A DNA stretch of 64,000 bases from JBJGXI01 sp045635475 (GCF_045635475.1 NZ_JBJGXI010000004.1:62001-126000); one strand, 5' to 3'. Shown: positions 7,997 through 17,775, counted from the first letter of the stretch. Notes: a model not told the origin generated them from the sequence alone. Made by a program: numbers and translations.

Positions 7997-8962
7997 TTGT
8001 TAATTATACAGGAACTCCAAATTTTGCATATAGAAAGTGTGAATCTATTGGTTGAAACATTGTCTATGATAACTATTTTATTTCTTAGCTTATGTGTGAT
8101 TAGCCTGATTCTTTACATATGGCGAAAAAAACAGCCGAACAAAGATTTTTCCCCAATTTGGTTACGTGTGAAAATGTGGTGGGGAATGTTCGTCGTGTTC
8201 TCTCTTGCCACACTATCTAATCCAGTTGTCACTTTGCTGTCATTGATGGTGTTATGCTTTTTTGCCTTACGAGAATATTTCTCTTTGTGGCAAACGAGAA
8301 AATCAGATCGGCGTTTATTTTTATGGGCATACGTAACGATTCCAATTCAATTTTACTGGATCTATATTGAATGGTATGGCATGTTTATTGTTTTTATCCC
8401 AGTATATGTATTTCTGTTTTTGCCATTACCGCGCATGATTGGTAAAGGGACGGTTGGTTTCTTACGTTCAGTTAGCTCCACGCAATGGGGTCTGATGCTG
8501 ATGGTGTTTGGGTTAAGCCACCTCGCATACTTTCCATTCGCAACACCGCAATATGGAGCAAACTTAGTGCTATTTCTTGTCATTTTAACGCAGCTAAATG
8601 ATGTGATTCAAAACATCTATTCTATTTATTTTGGAAAATATAAAATAGTCCCGTCTGCGAATCCGTATATTACGTGGGGTGGTATGGTATTTTCATTAGT
8701 AATGACGATGTTGGTTTCATTTTGGTTATTTAGATATTTAACACCATTTCCAGCGCTGTATGGAGTATTGTCTGGAGCAGTCATAAGTATCAGTGGCTTT
8801 ATCGGTATTTTAACGGTATCAGTACTGCGGAGAGATTTATTACTTGGAAAAGATGGCAGTGAAAAACTTATAAAAGGTAGATATTTAAATAGGGTGGATA
8901 GCTTGGCATATACGGCACCGATTTTTTTTCATGTTACGAGGTATTTTTTTGAGTTTATGTAA
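7997..8962 (+). CDS. CdsA-like phosphatidate cytidylyltransferase family membrane protein
   Basis: About 321 residues with eight or more hydrophobic segments. The C-terminal part carries the CDP-diglyceride synthetase-like signature (SVLRRDLLLGKDGSEKLIKGRYLNRVDSLAYTAP), where CdsA has S-x-x-K-R and a D-S motif. Such proteins transfer CMP to phosphatidate at the membrane. This divergent group (with LREY near residue 90 and QLNDVIQNI near residue 205) is probably an accessory paralogue rather than the housekeeping cdsA. The start is uncertain: TTG 7997 gives the full frame but has no clear ribosome site, and internal GTG or ATG codons at 8040-8070 are alternatives. Confidence 0.72.
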   Translation: MLIIQELQILHIESVNLLVETLSMITILFLSLCVISLILYIWRKKQPNKDFSPIWLRVKMWWGMFVVFSLATLSNPVVTLLSLMVLCFFALREYFSLWQTRKSDRRLFLWAYVTIPIQFYWIYIEWYGMFIVFIPVYVFLFLPLPRMIGKGTVGFLRSVSSTQWGLMLMVFGLSHLAYFPFATPQYGANLVLFLVILTQLNDVIQNIYSIYFGKYKIVPSANPYITWGGMVFSLVMTMLVSFWLFRYLTPFPALYGVLSGAVISISGFIGILTVSVLRRDLLLGKDGSEKLIKGRYLNRVDSLAYTAPIFFHVTRYFFEFM

Positions 8963-9008
8963 TAAATACTAGAAGCTAATATAGACAACGGGTAAATAGT
9001 TAAATGGA

Positions 9009-9053
9009 AGGCTACACAAAGAGGAGAATAGAACCTTTTTGTGTAGTCTTTCT
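9009..9053 (+). terminator. Hairpin terminator after CdsA-like gene
   Basis: GGCTACACAAA (9010-9020) pairs with TTTGTGTAGTC (9038-9048), followed by TTTCT. The right arm overlaps the relic described at 9034-9178. Confidence 0.5.
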
Positions 9054-9178
9054 ATGTTAATTTCCCTTGCAGTGAAGGAATGTACTTTTACTTTTGTGTC
9101 ACCTGGCTTTAAAATACCGTCATTTCCTGGTTCTTCAAGTGAAAATCTATGATCAAAATATAGCTGCTTTTTACAAAT
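9034..9178 (-). pseudogene. Relic of a glycoside hydrolase C-terminal domain (tentative)
   Basis: On the minus strand, an open frame without a start reads YFDHRFSLEEPGNDGILKPGD, then TKVKVHSFTAREINIERL. This looks like the last beta-sandwich strands of a GH2-type mannosidase/galactosidase. No matching upstream coding is visible beyond about 9178, so only a fragment remains. It sits at the edge of the glucan locus, which fits loss of a former neighbouring enzyme. The family assignment is weak. The rest of 8963-9495 is AT-rich leader sequence with a cre-like site. Confidence 0.35.
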
Positions 9179-9293
9179 AACAATAGATTACAATAGGGTT
9201 TTTAATAAAATTACTGAAAATTCACAAAAATGACACGGTAAAGTTAAAAAACGATGGCTTGTTACACAAATGTGTGTCCACTACAATTTTATG

Positions 9294-9307
9294 TGTAAGC
9301 GTTTTAT
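9294..9307 (+). promoter_or_regulatory. cre-like site upstream of wall-anchored beta-helix protein
   Basis: TGTAAGCGTTTTAT matches 12 of 14 positions of the CcpA operator consensus TGWAANCGNTNWCA, lacking the final CA. It lies 189 nt before the start codon. Weak alone, but similar sites precede the other operons of the locus. Confidence 0.4.
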
Positions 9308-9495
9308 TTCTTGAGTTGATGAAGAGAGCAATCATGATTTTAGTCTCTTGAAATAAAAGCAAACAATAAATGGGAGGTGAATAAACCGCCTGCTTTCATG
9401 ATGAACTTCAGTAAGATAGGCGTGTTTCTAAGATTCAACTAGACCTTGGAAGTGGTTGTTGGAAAGAAGAAAAAGTATGGTATGGAGGTTAATCA

Positions 9496-12400
9496 ATGAC
9501 GAAGAAATTTTCATGGACAGTACCTGTAATTGCCGCATTCATTGTATTACTGCTAAGTAGTCCATCCGTCTCAAATGCTGCCACGACAGATGGAGCAAAT
9601 GATACCGTTTTTGGAGAAAACGTCTATGTTTTTACCGATGATATGGATGATGGTGATATCCAAGAGATCCTAGATCGTGAGTTTGCTATATTAGAAGATG
9701 GTGATGGTGGAGCTGAGTTTACCGATCACCGGGCTACATTTTACTTTATGCCAGGTGAGTACAATGTCGATATCGATGTTGGGTTCTACACCCATGTAGC
9801 TGGATTAGGACAAAATCCAGATGATGTAGTCATTAATGGCTCCTTTGATGTTGATGCTCAGTGGACAGAGGGGAATGGAACACGTAACTTCTGGCGTTCT
9901 GTTGAAAACTTCTCTGTCAAGGAAACTGCTAATCAATCAAAATGGGCAGTCTCACAAGCGGCCCCAATGCGTCGTATGCATTTTGATAAAACATTATGGT
10001 TATGGGATTTAACACCATCCTATGCAGCTGGTTGGGTAAGTGGAGGTTATATTGCTGACTCTGTAATTGATGCGAATGTACTTCCAGCATCTCAGCAACA
10101 GTTCTTTTCTAGAAATAATAACTATAACAAGTGGGATGGAAGCTTGTGGAATACCGTTTTATTAGGTGATGAAAGTAATGAAGCGCCTAATGGCTTAGCT
10201 CCTTACCCGGAGAGTACTTATACGATTATTGACGAAATACCAGTAGTAAGAGAAAAGCCGTATCTTTATTCTGATGATGGTGAATACAAGCTTTTTGTTC
10301 CTGAACTTCAAGAAAATCGGACAGGTGTAACGTGGGATAATGGTGAGCAAACACCTGGTACTTCAAGATCCCTTGATGATTTCTTTATTGCTAATCCATC
10401 ACATAGTGACGAAGAAATTAACGCTGCGTTAGATAATGGTAAAGATTTAATTTTTACACCAGGTGTTTATTATGTGGATGAACCAATTGAGGTTAATGAC
10501 CCTAATACCATAGTTTATGGGTTTGGCTACCCTACTATCATTCCACAAAATGGAACTACTGCAATGAAGGTTGCTGATATAGATGGCGTTCAAATTGCAG
10601 GACTTCTATTTGATGCAGGCGAAGTTGAATCGGAACAATTATTAGAGGTTGGTCCGGAAAGTAGTTCAGCTGATCATGCTGAAAATCCTATTTCTCTTCA
10701 TGATATCTTCTTTAGAATAGGTGGAGCTCATGTTGGTAGGGCCGAAACAAGTGTCGAGATTAATGCTGACGATGTTATTGTTGACCACTTTTGGGTTTGG
10801 CGAGGTGACCATGGCACAGGAATTGGTTGGGATGTTAACACTGGAGACTACGGTCTCGTAACCAATGGTGATGACGTTACCATGTATGGTTTATTTGTAG
10901 AACACTATCAGAAATACCAAACATTGTGGAATGGTGAGAATGGACGCGTGTATTTCTATCAAAATGAAATTCCATACGATGTGCCAGACCAGGCATCATG
11001 GATGAGTCATAATGGTACGCAAAATGGTTATGCTGCTTATAAAGTAGCTGATGATGTTAATAACCATACATTATGGGGTGCGGGAAGTTATTCTTATTTC
11101 CGTGATGCGGATGTTAACTTGTACAACTCATTCGAAACGCCGAATAATGATGGCATTAGTATGAACCACATGACGACCGTTTGGTTGAATGGGATGGCAG
11201 GAAGTGAAATTGAGAACGTCATAAACGGCATAGGTGATAATGTCACAAGTAGCAGTGATATGGTTGCAAACGTCGCTTATTTCTTAGGTGGCGACGATCA
11301 AGCTCCAACTGTTCCTGCTAATTTAACTGCGAAAGCTCTTTCTAGTAATGAAATTGAATTAACATGGGAAGCATCGACAGATAATGCTGGAGTAGCTGAG
11401 TATAATATTTATCGTGACGGTGCACTTGTAGGTTCAACAACGTCCACCTCTTACAACGATACTGGACTAGATGCTACTAAGACTTATAGCTATACAGTTA
11501 AAGCTATAGATGCAGCATCAAACGAATCAGCAGCTAGTAATATAGCTAGTGCTAAAACTACTGCGGTAGAAATTGTGTTAGATCGGACTGGTTGGACAGC
11601 TACCGGAACCGTTAATGGTAACACAACGAATGCCAACAATGTACTTGATGGCAATTTAAATACTAATTGGCAATCTGGAACGGCAATGAGACCTGGTATG
11701 TTTATCACTGTTGATATGAAAGCAGAAAAAACCTTCGAGCGTGTTGTACTGGATGCCAATGGTAGTGGGGACTATGCACGCGGATATGCGGTATACGTTT
11801 CTAATGATGGTACGAATTGGGGAGACCCGGTTGCAGAAGGTACAGGTGAAACTGCAAAAATCTTTATTGATTTTGCAGAACAAACTGCTCGTTATCTTAA
11901 AGTAGAGCAAACAGGCACTGTCGATCCAAGCTGGTGGACGGTGAATGAATTAAGTGTCGTCGATTATGAAGGTTCTGAAGATCCTGGAACAGAAGATCCA
12001 GTAGATGTGACAGAACTAAAGAATCTAATAATTACAGCAAATGCAATTAAGAATGATGACGGAACCTATACGACTGATTCGTTCCAAGCATTACAAACTG
12101 CAATCTCGACAGCAGAAGCAGCAGTTGATACTGTCGAAACAGAAGCTGAAGTGACTGCGGCAGTAACAGCATTACAAGCAGCTATAGATGGACTAGTAGA
12201 AGACCCAGGAACTGATGAACCAGTCGATCGTTCGGAATGGGAAATTACAACCAATATTACAGCGGCACAAGGTGATACAGCCATTTTACTTGATGGAGTG
12301 GTTGACGGACGGTGGTCATCTGGTACACCAATGGAACCTGGCCAATATTTAATTGTAGATATGAAATCAGAGAGAACGTTTAATCAGGTGGTCTTAACAC

Positions 12401-14118
12401 AACAAAATGGTGACCATGCACGTGCATATGAGATTTATGTATCTACGGATGGTACGAATTGGGGGACGCCTGTTGCAAGTGGATCTGACATAGAAGAAGC
12501 TAATCTAACGATTGATTTCACAGAGCAAACAGCACGCTATGTCAAGATTGTACAAATGGCAACGTCCACTAGCTGGTGGTCAATTAATGAGCTTGATGTC
12601 ATTTATAACGGTGAAGAACCCGTAGATGTAAGTGAACTTGAAGCTTTAATCACAACAGCCAAAGCAATCTCCAATGGAGACAGTGCATACACGGCAAGTT
12701 CGTTCGAAGCATTACAAAACGCAATCGTAGCAGCAGAAGCAGCGCTTGGCACGGTTGAAACAGATGCAGAAGTAACGGCGGCAGTAGATGCATTGCAAGC
12801 GGCGATTGATGGTTTAGAAGCAACACCAGAACCGGTGGATGTGAGTGCATTAGAAAACCTAATCACAACAGCTAAAGCAATCTCCAATGGAGACGGCGCA
12901 TACACAGCAAGCTCGTTCGAAGCATTACAAAACGCAATCGTAGCAGCAGAAGCAGCGCTAGGCACGGTTGAAACAGATGCAGAAGTAACAGCAGCAGTAG
13001 ATGCATTGCAAGCAGCGATTGATGGTTTAGAAGCAACACCAGAACCGGTAGATGTGAGTGCATTAGAAAACCTAATCACAACAGCCAAAGCAATCTCCAA
13101 TGGAGACGGTGCATACACGGCAAGCTCGTTCGAAGCATTACAAAACGCAATCGTAGCAGCAGAAGCAGCGCTTGGTACGGTTGAGACAGATGCAGAAGTA
13201 ACAGCAGCAGTAGATGCATTGCAAGCAGCGATTGATGGTTTAGAAGCAACACCAGATCCGGTGGATGTGAGTGAACTAGAAGACTTAATCACAACAGCTA
13301 AAGCAATCTCTAATGGAGACGGTGCATACACGGCAAGCTCGTTCGAAGCATTACAAAACGCAATCGTAGAAGCAGAAGCAGTGCTAGGCACGGTTGAAAC
13401 AGATGCAGAAGTAACAGCAGCAGTAGATGCATTGCAAGCAGCAATTGATGGTTTAGAAGCAACACCAGATCCGGTAGATCCAGAGGACCCGGAAGATCCA
13501 AAAGATCCCGTTGACCCAGTAGATCCAGAAGAACCTGGAACAGAGGAACCTATTACTGAAATAGGAACAGATGGTACTTTTGTAGAAGTTGCTGCTGGTA
13601 AGGAATACACAATCTCTGGTACGAATGCAAAAGTGAAGATGCCAGCAGATTTACCAGCTGGAACAAAAGTGAAGGTAACAAAAGTAAATCCAGATACTAC
13701 TGATAAAGGCGTGATCATCGCAGGTGATGTACTTGAATTTACATTTGAGTATCCAAATGGAGAAACACCTCCTGCAGGACCATTCACATTAGTATTAAGC
13801 TATAATGATGACGTCGACCCTAACTTAGTAGCAATTTACTATTATAATGAAGAAACAGGAGAATGGGAGTACAAAGGCGGAGAAGTAGATGAAACAAACC
13901 AAACAATCACATTAGAAGTACCACACTTCTCTACGTATGGTGTGTTTGTTGAAGCCGCTAATGAACAACCAGAAGATCCAAGTGACGATCAAGACGAAGA
14001 AGATGAATTACCAGATACAGCGAGTGGCATGTTTAACTGGTTACTAATCGGTATCATCTTGTTCGCAATCGGTGCGGGTATTCTTGTTTTTCAATATAGA
14101 AGAAGAATGAGTAATTAA
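9496..14118 (+). CDS. Giant wall-anchored carbohydrate-active protein: beta-helix, Fn3, discoidin and FIVAR domains, LPDTA signal
   Basis: 1540 residues. A signal peptide (residues 1-28, cleavage after SNA) precedes a ~570-residue right-handed beta-helix-like region with two homologous parts (FMPGEYNVDIDVGFYTHVAGLG and FTPGVYYVDEPIEV...). This resembles bacterial GH55-like or discoidin-annotated proteins and is the likely catalytic unit, with beta-1,3-glucan as possible substrate. Then come one fibronectin III domain (~600-690), F5/8 type C/CBM32-like (~695-823), one FIVAR unit (~837-905), a second F5/8 C (~910-1040), four near-identical 71-residue FIVAR units (1044-1327), a Pro-Asp linker, and a ZU5-like domain ending HFSTYGVF. 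The tail is LPDTA (1505-1509), a membrane helix and RRRMSN, a sortase class D-type signal. ATG 9496 has GGAGG at 9484-9488. A strong terminator follows. Confidence 0.85.
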   Translation: MTKKFSWTVPVIAAFIVLLLSSPSVSNAATTDGANDTVFGENVYVFTDDMDDGDIQEILDREFAILEDGDGGAEFTDHRATFYFMPGEYNVDIDVGFYTHVAGLGQNPDDVVINGSFDVDAQWTEGNGTRNFWRSVENFSVKETANQSKWAVSQAAPMRRMHFDKTLWLWDLTPSYAAGWVSGGYIADSVIDANVLPASQQQFFSRNNNYNKWDGSLWNTVLLGDESNEAPNGLAPYPESTYTIIDEIPVVREKPYLYSDDGEYKLFVPELQENRTGVTWDNGEQTPGTSRSLDDFFIANPSHSDEEINAALDNGKDLIFTPGVYYVDEPIEVNDPNTIVYGFGYPTIIPQNGTTAMKVADIDGVQIAGLLFDAGEVESEQLLEVGPESSSADHAENPISLHDIFFRIGGAHVGRAETSVEINADDVIVDHFWVWRGDHGTGIGWDVNTGDYGLVTNGDDVTMYGLFVEHYQKYQTLWNGENGRVYFYQNEIPYDVPDQASWMSHNGTQNGYAAYKVADDVNNHTLWGAGSYSYFRDADVNLYNSFETPNNDGISMNHMTTVWLNGMAGSEIENVINGIGDNVTSSSDMVANVAYFLGGDDQAPTVPANLTAKALSSNEIELTWEASTDNAGVAEYNIYRDGALVGSTTSTSYNDTGLDATKTYSYTVKAIDAASNESAASNIASAKTTAVEIVLDRTGWTATGTVNGNTTNANNVLDGNLNTNWQSGTAMRPGMFITVDMKAEKTFERVVLDANGSGDYARGYAVYVSNDGTNWGDPVAEGTGETAKIFIDFAEQTARYLKVEQTGTVDPSWWTVNELSVVDYEGSEDPGTEDPVDVTELKNLIITANAIKNDDGTYTTDSFQALQTAISTAEAAVDTVETEAEVTAAVTALQAAIDGLVEDPGTDEPVDRSEWEITTNITAAQGDTAILLDGVVDGRWSSGTPMEPGQYLIVDMKSERTFNQVVLTQQNGDHARAYEIYVSTDGTNWGTPVASGSDIEEANLTIDFTEQTARYVKIVQMATSTSWWSINELDVIYNGEEPVDVSELEALITTAKAISNGDSAYTASSFEALQNAIVAAEAALGTVETDAEVTAAVDALQAAIDGLEATPEPVDVSALENLITTAKAISNGDGAYTASSFEALQNAIVAAEAALGTVETDAEVTAAVDALQAAIDGLEATPEPVDVSALENLITTAKAISNGDGAYTASSFEALQNAIVAAEAALGTVETDAEVTAAVDALQAAIDGLEATPDPVDVSELEDLITTAKAISNGDGAYTASSFEALQNAIVEAEAVLGTVETDAEVTAAVDALQAAIDGLEATPDPVDPEDPEDPKDPVDPVDPEEPGTEEPITEIGTDGTFVEVAAGKEYTISGTNAKVKMPADLPAGTKVKVTKVNPDTTDKGVIIAGDVLEFTFEYPNGETPPAGPFTLVLSYNDDVDPNLVAIYYYNEETGEWEYKGGEVDETNQTITLEVPHFSTYGVFVEAANEQPEDPSDDQDEEDELPDTASGMFNWLLIGIILFAIGAGILVFQYRRRMSN
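12625..13476 (+). repeat. Four tandem 213-bp repeats encoding FIVAR units
   Basis: Units begin at GAT codons 12625, 12838, 13051 and 13264, each exactly 213 bp (71 codons), and are nearly identical at DNA level, differing at scattered positions. Each encodes a three-helix FIVAR unit starting DVS(E/A)LE and ending DGLEATP. The array extends the protein from the cell wall. An older diverged unit lies at 12004-12210. Confidence 0.92.
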
Positions 14119-14137
14119 AGGGTAGATTGCGAGTATA

Positions 14138-14175
14138 AGTAAAAAAGGCTGTCCGACAGGGCAGCCTTTTTTACT
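14138..14175. terminator. Strong bidirectional terminator
   Basis: AGTAAAAAAGGCTGTCC pairs with GGGCAGCCTTTTTTACT around a short loop. It serves the giant wall protein on the plus strand and could also end the convergent two-component operon on the minus strand. Confidence 0.85.
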
Positions 14176-14268
14176 TAGGTCTAAAAAATAAGTGCAGAAA
14201 AATTAGCTATTGTTGTTGCGCAAAAGAATGAATATCCGACGCTGTGGAAAATACGCCCTTTTCGCTAT

Positions 14269-15891
14269 CTATTTCACTATTTTCGTTTCTTTCTGGAACC
14301 GGGATGGCGTGATCCCCGTCCACTTTTTAAATGTACTACTAAAATGGCGTTCATCGTTGTAACCTGTTTTGTTCGCAACCTCATAAATCTTTAAGTTTTT
14401 TGTAAGTAATACTTTAGCCTGTGCTACGCGATATTGGTGTAAGTAATCCAAAAAGTTAATACCTAGTTCTTGCTTAAACAATGAGCTTAAGTAGGCACTA
14501 GATACGAATACTTCATTGGCAACAGACTCCAACGTGATATTATCGCTATATCGCTTTTCAATAATTGCTTGTGCTCTTTGTACCGTATGATGAACGGATT
14601 TCTCAGCAGTTAGAATTTCAAAGACATTTCGAAATATTTTTTTCAGGATGGAAGACATATCATCAAATGTTCGCATCGTTGGTAGTTGTTCAATCCAGTT
14701 GATTAAATCACTTTCCCATTCGATTTTCGTTAGCGTGTTACCTTGAACAAATTTTTGCATTTCTACAATTAGTGTAATTGCTTTTAAATTGATTTGCTCT
14801 TTGTGGTAATAGCTATTCTCTTCCAGATAACTCAACCAGTTTTCTAATTTGTCTAAAGCAGAATCGTACATTTTGTTATACATATGGGTGATGATTTCAT
14901 CTTCAAGAACAGCTAATTCTTTATCATGTAAAATTTGTTTCTCTACTGCATCATGTATTTCCTCGTGGAAAAAGAAATGCTCTTCCCGATGGTAAAATTG
15001 TTCATCTAATACCGCATGTGCCTCGTTATAAGATTGATGAATATCGATAATCGATTCCTTTGCAGAACCGACCCCAACACAAATAGTTAGATTTAAATAT
15101 GCTTTGAAATTATCTAACAATGTACTTAAGTAGCTTTTAAGATTGTTAGGTTCATAGTTGTGTGAGACATTCCCAATCCATACAAGAGCATCATGATCAA
15201 ATATCACTTCGATTTTATTATTATAAAAGGCAGATAAAGTTTCGGTTGTAATATTGATACAGGCGAATTTTAATAATTCATAATCATTGACCATAAATTG
15301 ATTTTCTTGTCGTGGTGTTAACGAAAGCATTCCTACATGCAGTGCTTCACTATTATTTATTTTCATCTTAAGTTTTGGGAGTAATTCCAGGCGCTTCTCT
15401 AATGGAGCGCTTTCTGGAAAGTGAAACCATCGTGTTAGTTGTTCTACTTTGTCATAATAAATACTTTTATCTGTATAATGTTCCAACATATGAAGCTGTT
15501 TATCTACTAATTTTTTATGTTCTAGCTTTTGGATGATTTTCAAAACAGCTGCCAGTATTTTAGAAGGCTGAGCAGGTTTTAACATATAATCAAAAACGTT
15601 TAATCGGATTGAATCTGTTGCATAGTTAAAATCTTCAAATCCGGTCAGTACAATAGATTCAAACGTATAGCCTTGCTGCTTGGCAGATCTGATGAATGCT
15701 AAACCACTCATTTTTGGCATTTGGATATCGGTTAAGACAATGTCGGGTTGATGCAAGCTCATCAAATCCAACGCTTGTTGACCGTTTGTTGCTTCTGCGC
15801 AAATATCGATATTATGCTTATTCCAATCAATTGTTGAAATAATTCCTTGACGAATTGTATCTTCATCCTCAGCTATTAATAGCTTATACAT
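14269..15891 (-). CDS. YesN-type response regulator with AraC DNA-binding domain
   Basis: 540 residues: a receiver domain (acidic pocket AEDED at 7-11, phospho-acceptor Asp55 in VLTDIQMPKMSG), a ~280-residue middle region, and a C-terminal AraC/XylS double helix-turn-helix (SVANEVFVSSAYLSSLFKQ and EVANKTGYNDERHFSSTFKKWTGITPSRF). It is the cytoplasmic output partner of the sensor kinase encoded 36 nt upstream. YesM/YesN pairs usually activate adjacent ABC-sugar operons in Bacillaceae and Paenibacillaceae. The divergent ABC importer and both giant enzymes are therefore the expected targets (inference). ATG at 15891 has GGTGAAC upstream on the minus strand. Confidence 0.93.
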   Translation of the reverse strand: MYKLLIAEDEDTIRQGIISTIDWNKHNIDICAEATNGQQALDLMSLHQPDIVLTDIQMPKMSGLAFIRSAKQQGYTFESIVLTGFEDFNYATDSIRLNVFDYMLKPAQPSKILAAVLKIIQKLEHKKLVDKQLHMLEHYTDKSIYYDKVEQLTRWFHFPESAPLEKRLELLPKLKMKINNSEALHVGMLSLTPRQENQFMVNDYELLKFACINITTETLSAFYNNKIEVIFDHDALVWIGNVSHNYEPNNLKSYLSTLLDNFKAYLNLTICVGVGSAKESIIDIHQSYNEAHAVLDEQFYHREEHFFFHEEIHDAVEKQILHDKELAVLEDEIITHMYNKMYDSALDKLENWLSYLEENSYYHKEQINLKAITLIVEMQKFVQGNTLTKIEWESDLINWIEQLPTMRTFDDMSSILKKIFRNVFEILTAEKSVHHTVQRAQAIIEKRYSDNITLESVANEVFVSSAYLSSLFKQELGINFLDYLHQYRVAQAKVLLTKNLKIYEVANKTGYNDERHFSSTFKKWTGITPSRFQKETKIVK

Positions 15892-15927
15892 AAAGAGTTC
15901 ACCTACTTTTGTATTTTGTTGACCTTG

Positions 15928-17727
15928 TTAAATATAGGTGATTGGGACTTTGATTTTGATCTTCGTACCAACACCTTGTGTGCTTTCAATCATCATTGTT
16001 GCTTGTGCGTCATATTTTAGCTTTAATCTTTCACTTATGTTCATCAAGGCATATCCAGGTCGTTGCTCCTCTGGCCTGATTGGTTGATTGGTAGCTGTAG
16101 CTTGTAAATAAGCATTTAGCTGTTGTAGTCTAGAGCTTTCTATCCCAGCCCCATTATCCATTACTTCCAGCAATAGATACTCCTTTTCTTTTGAGATATG
16201 AATGTAAATAAAACCATTGTCGTCAACTAAATTCAGTCCATGGATAATCGAATTTTCGACAAGCGGCTGAATTAACAGTTTAGGAACAAGTATATTTTTA
16301 AGCTCCTCATTGATTTGTATTTCATAAGAAAATTTATTCACAAATCGCGTCTTTTGCAAAGCAAGATAATTTTCAACGAGCAATAGTTCATTGCCAATTG
16401 TCACGAATTCTTTCCCATCACTCAAACTTAAACGGAAAAACTGAGATAAGGAGTAAATCATATCTGCAATCTCTGTTTCCTTTCGCTGCTGTGCTTTCCA
16501 AAATATTGTATCTAACGTGTTATATAAAAAGTGTGGATGAATCTGCGCTTGTAAAGATTTTAACTCTGCTTCCTTTTGCCTGAGCTGTGACATGTAGACA
16601 TCATCAATTAATCTTTTAATACGTTGTACCATCATGTCGTAACCTCTACCTAATGCTCCTACCTCATCATTTCCACGAAATTCAACTCTTTGATTAAAAT
16701 CCCCTCTTTGCACCAGATACATAGATTTTGTTAGCTTTTTTAACGGTTTTGTAATAATAGAAGAAACATACCAAGAAATCCACACACCAACAACAAAGCA
16801 AAATGCGGTAACAAGAAATGTCCATACTTTAATCGTACCCAGCTCTTCCAATAGCTCATCTCTCGGTTGGATAAGAAGAATTTCCCATCCGAAAGCGGAT
16901 TGTTTTGAACTAGATAACAGCCACTCCTTATTTATTGGACTAATTTGATTCTCTTTGTTGTTTTTGAAAAATGGTGTTTCGAACACATCTTTTCCAATCC
17001 ACTGTTCATCTGTGGAAGTGATGATTTGTTTATTGTTGTTTACGATGAACATCTGTGCATTGTTGCTCAATCCCTCTGTGTATTTTTTTCTCAATGTTTC
17101 CTCATTAATGCCAACAACAACGATACCTAAATCGTTAAGGGTATAAGAATTTTTTATTACTCTTGTTAACATTATTTTTGTACGGTTATCCCCTTCAAAC
17201 AGCTGTTCATCTCCTTTGAGTAATGTCCATGATGGCCTTCCTTTTTGTTGTACTGCAAGTTGATAGTGATTCGTTTGTTTGAATTTCTGAAACGGCATCG
17301 TACTAGTAATACCAGATTGATTCACTGCCAGAGGAGGGACTTGATCATTAAACCCATATAAAACTAGTGATTGCATGTCTCTCTGGTTCACTAACAGACT
17401 CGAAACAATCTCATTAATCTGTTTGCGCCTGGCTAGTGAATCTTCTTGCGTAATCGGATTGAGAAACTGTTGAACACTGGAAAGTAAAAATAAATAATTC
17501 GTAAAATCAACAGCATCTCTAGATATGTAATCGAGTTGATCACTTACTTGATTGGCGTATTCCTGCTGTGCAATAGTTACTTTTTCCAACACTTGGTTTT
17601 TAGCGGTATAGAAAGAATACCAACCAGTAAATGCGATTGTAACAAGCAATAATGGAATAAACCAAAGTAGTATTTTAAACCGAATAGGTAAGTTTAAGTA
17701 TGTATGGAGTAGCTGTTCTTTCTTCAT
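15928..17727 (-). CDS. YesM-type sensor histidine kinase
   Basis: 599 residues with an N-terminal membrane helix (~17-37), a ~250-residue extracellular dCache-like sensor, a second membrane helix (~282-304), a HAMP linker (KPLKKLTKSMYLVQRGDF), the His_kinase motif LQAQIHPHFLYNTLDTIFW with the phospho-acceptor His near residue 397, and a HATPase domain (LVENSIIHGL, DNGAGI, GYALMNISERL). It senses a sugar or a binding-protein complex outside the cell and phosphorylates the adjacent YesN-type regulator. It is divergent from the importer operon across a 218-bp promoter region. A cre-like site lies about 36 nt upstream of its start. Confidence 0.93.
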   Translation of the reverse strand: MKKEQLLHTYLNLPIRFKILLWFIPLLLVTIAFTGWYSFYTAKNQVLEKVTIAQQEYANQVSDQLDYISRDAVDFTNYLFLLSSVQQFLNPITQEDSLARRKQINEIVSSLLVNQRDMQSLVLYGFNDQVPPLAVNQSGITSTMPFQKFKQTNHYQLAVQQKGRPSWTLLKGDEQLFEGDNRTKIMLTRVIKNSYTLNDLGIVVVGINEETLRKKYTEGLSNNAQMFIVNNNKQIITSTDEQWIGKDVFETPFFKNNKENQISPINKEWLLSSSKQSAFGWEILLIQPRDELLEELGTIKVWTFLVTAFCFVVGVWISWYVSSIITKPLKKLTKSMYLVQRGDFNQRVEFRGNDEVGALGRGYDMMVQRIKRLIDDVYMSQLRQKEAELKSLQAQIHPHFLYNTLDTIFWKAQQRKETEIADMIYSLSQFFRLSLSDGKEFVTIGNELLLVENYLALQKTRFVNKFSYEIQINEELKNILVPKLLIQPLVENSIIHGLNLVDDNGFIYIHISKEKEYLLLEVMDNGAGIESSRLQQLNAYLQATATNQPIRPEEQRPGYALMNISERLKLKYDAQATMMIESTQGVGTKIKIKVPITYI

Positions 17728-17761
17728 AAAACTACCTCAATTCTAATAAATAAAATCGGCT

Positions 17762-17775
17762 AGGCAACGCTTTCA
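17762..17775 (-). promoter_or_regulatory. cre-like site in the sensor kinase promoter
   Basis: On the minus strand TGAAAGCGTTGCCT matches 12 of 14 cre positions. It lies just downstream of a possible -10 box (TATACT on the minus strand, 17788-17793), a location where CcpA would block initiation of the kinase-regulator operon. Confidence 0.4.

Noticed and set aside
12625..13476. Tandem array considered as CRISPR
   Set aside because: Units are 213 bp, contiguous, lack spacers and are in-frame coding sequence for FIVAR domains.
12603..13787. Long antisense open frame (about 394 codons) opposite the FIVAR repeats
   Set aside because: It mirrors the repeat array of the real gene, is low-complexity Ser/Ala/Val rich, and has no ribosome site. 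Codon bias of the sense gene keeps the antisense frame open.
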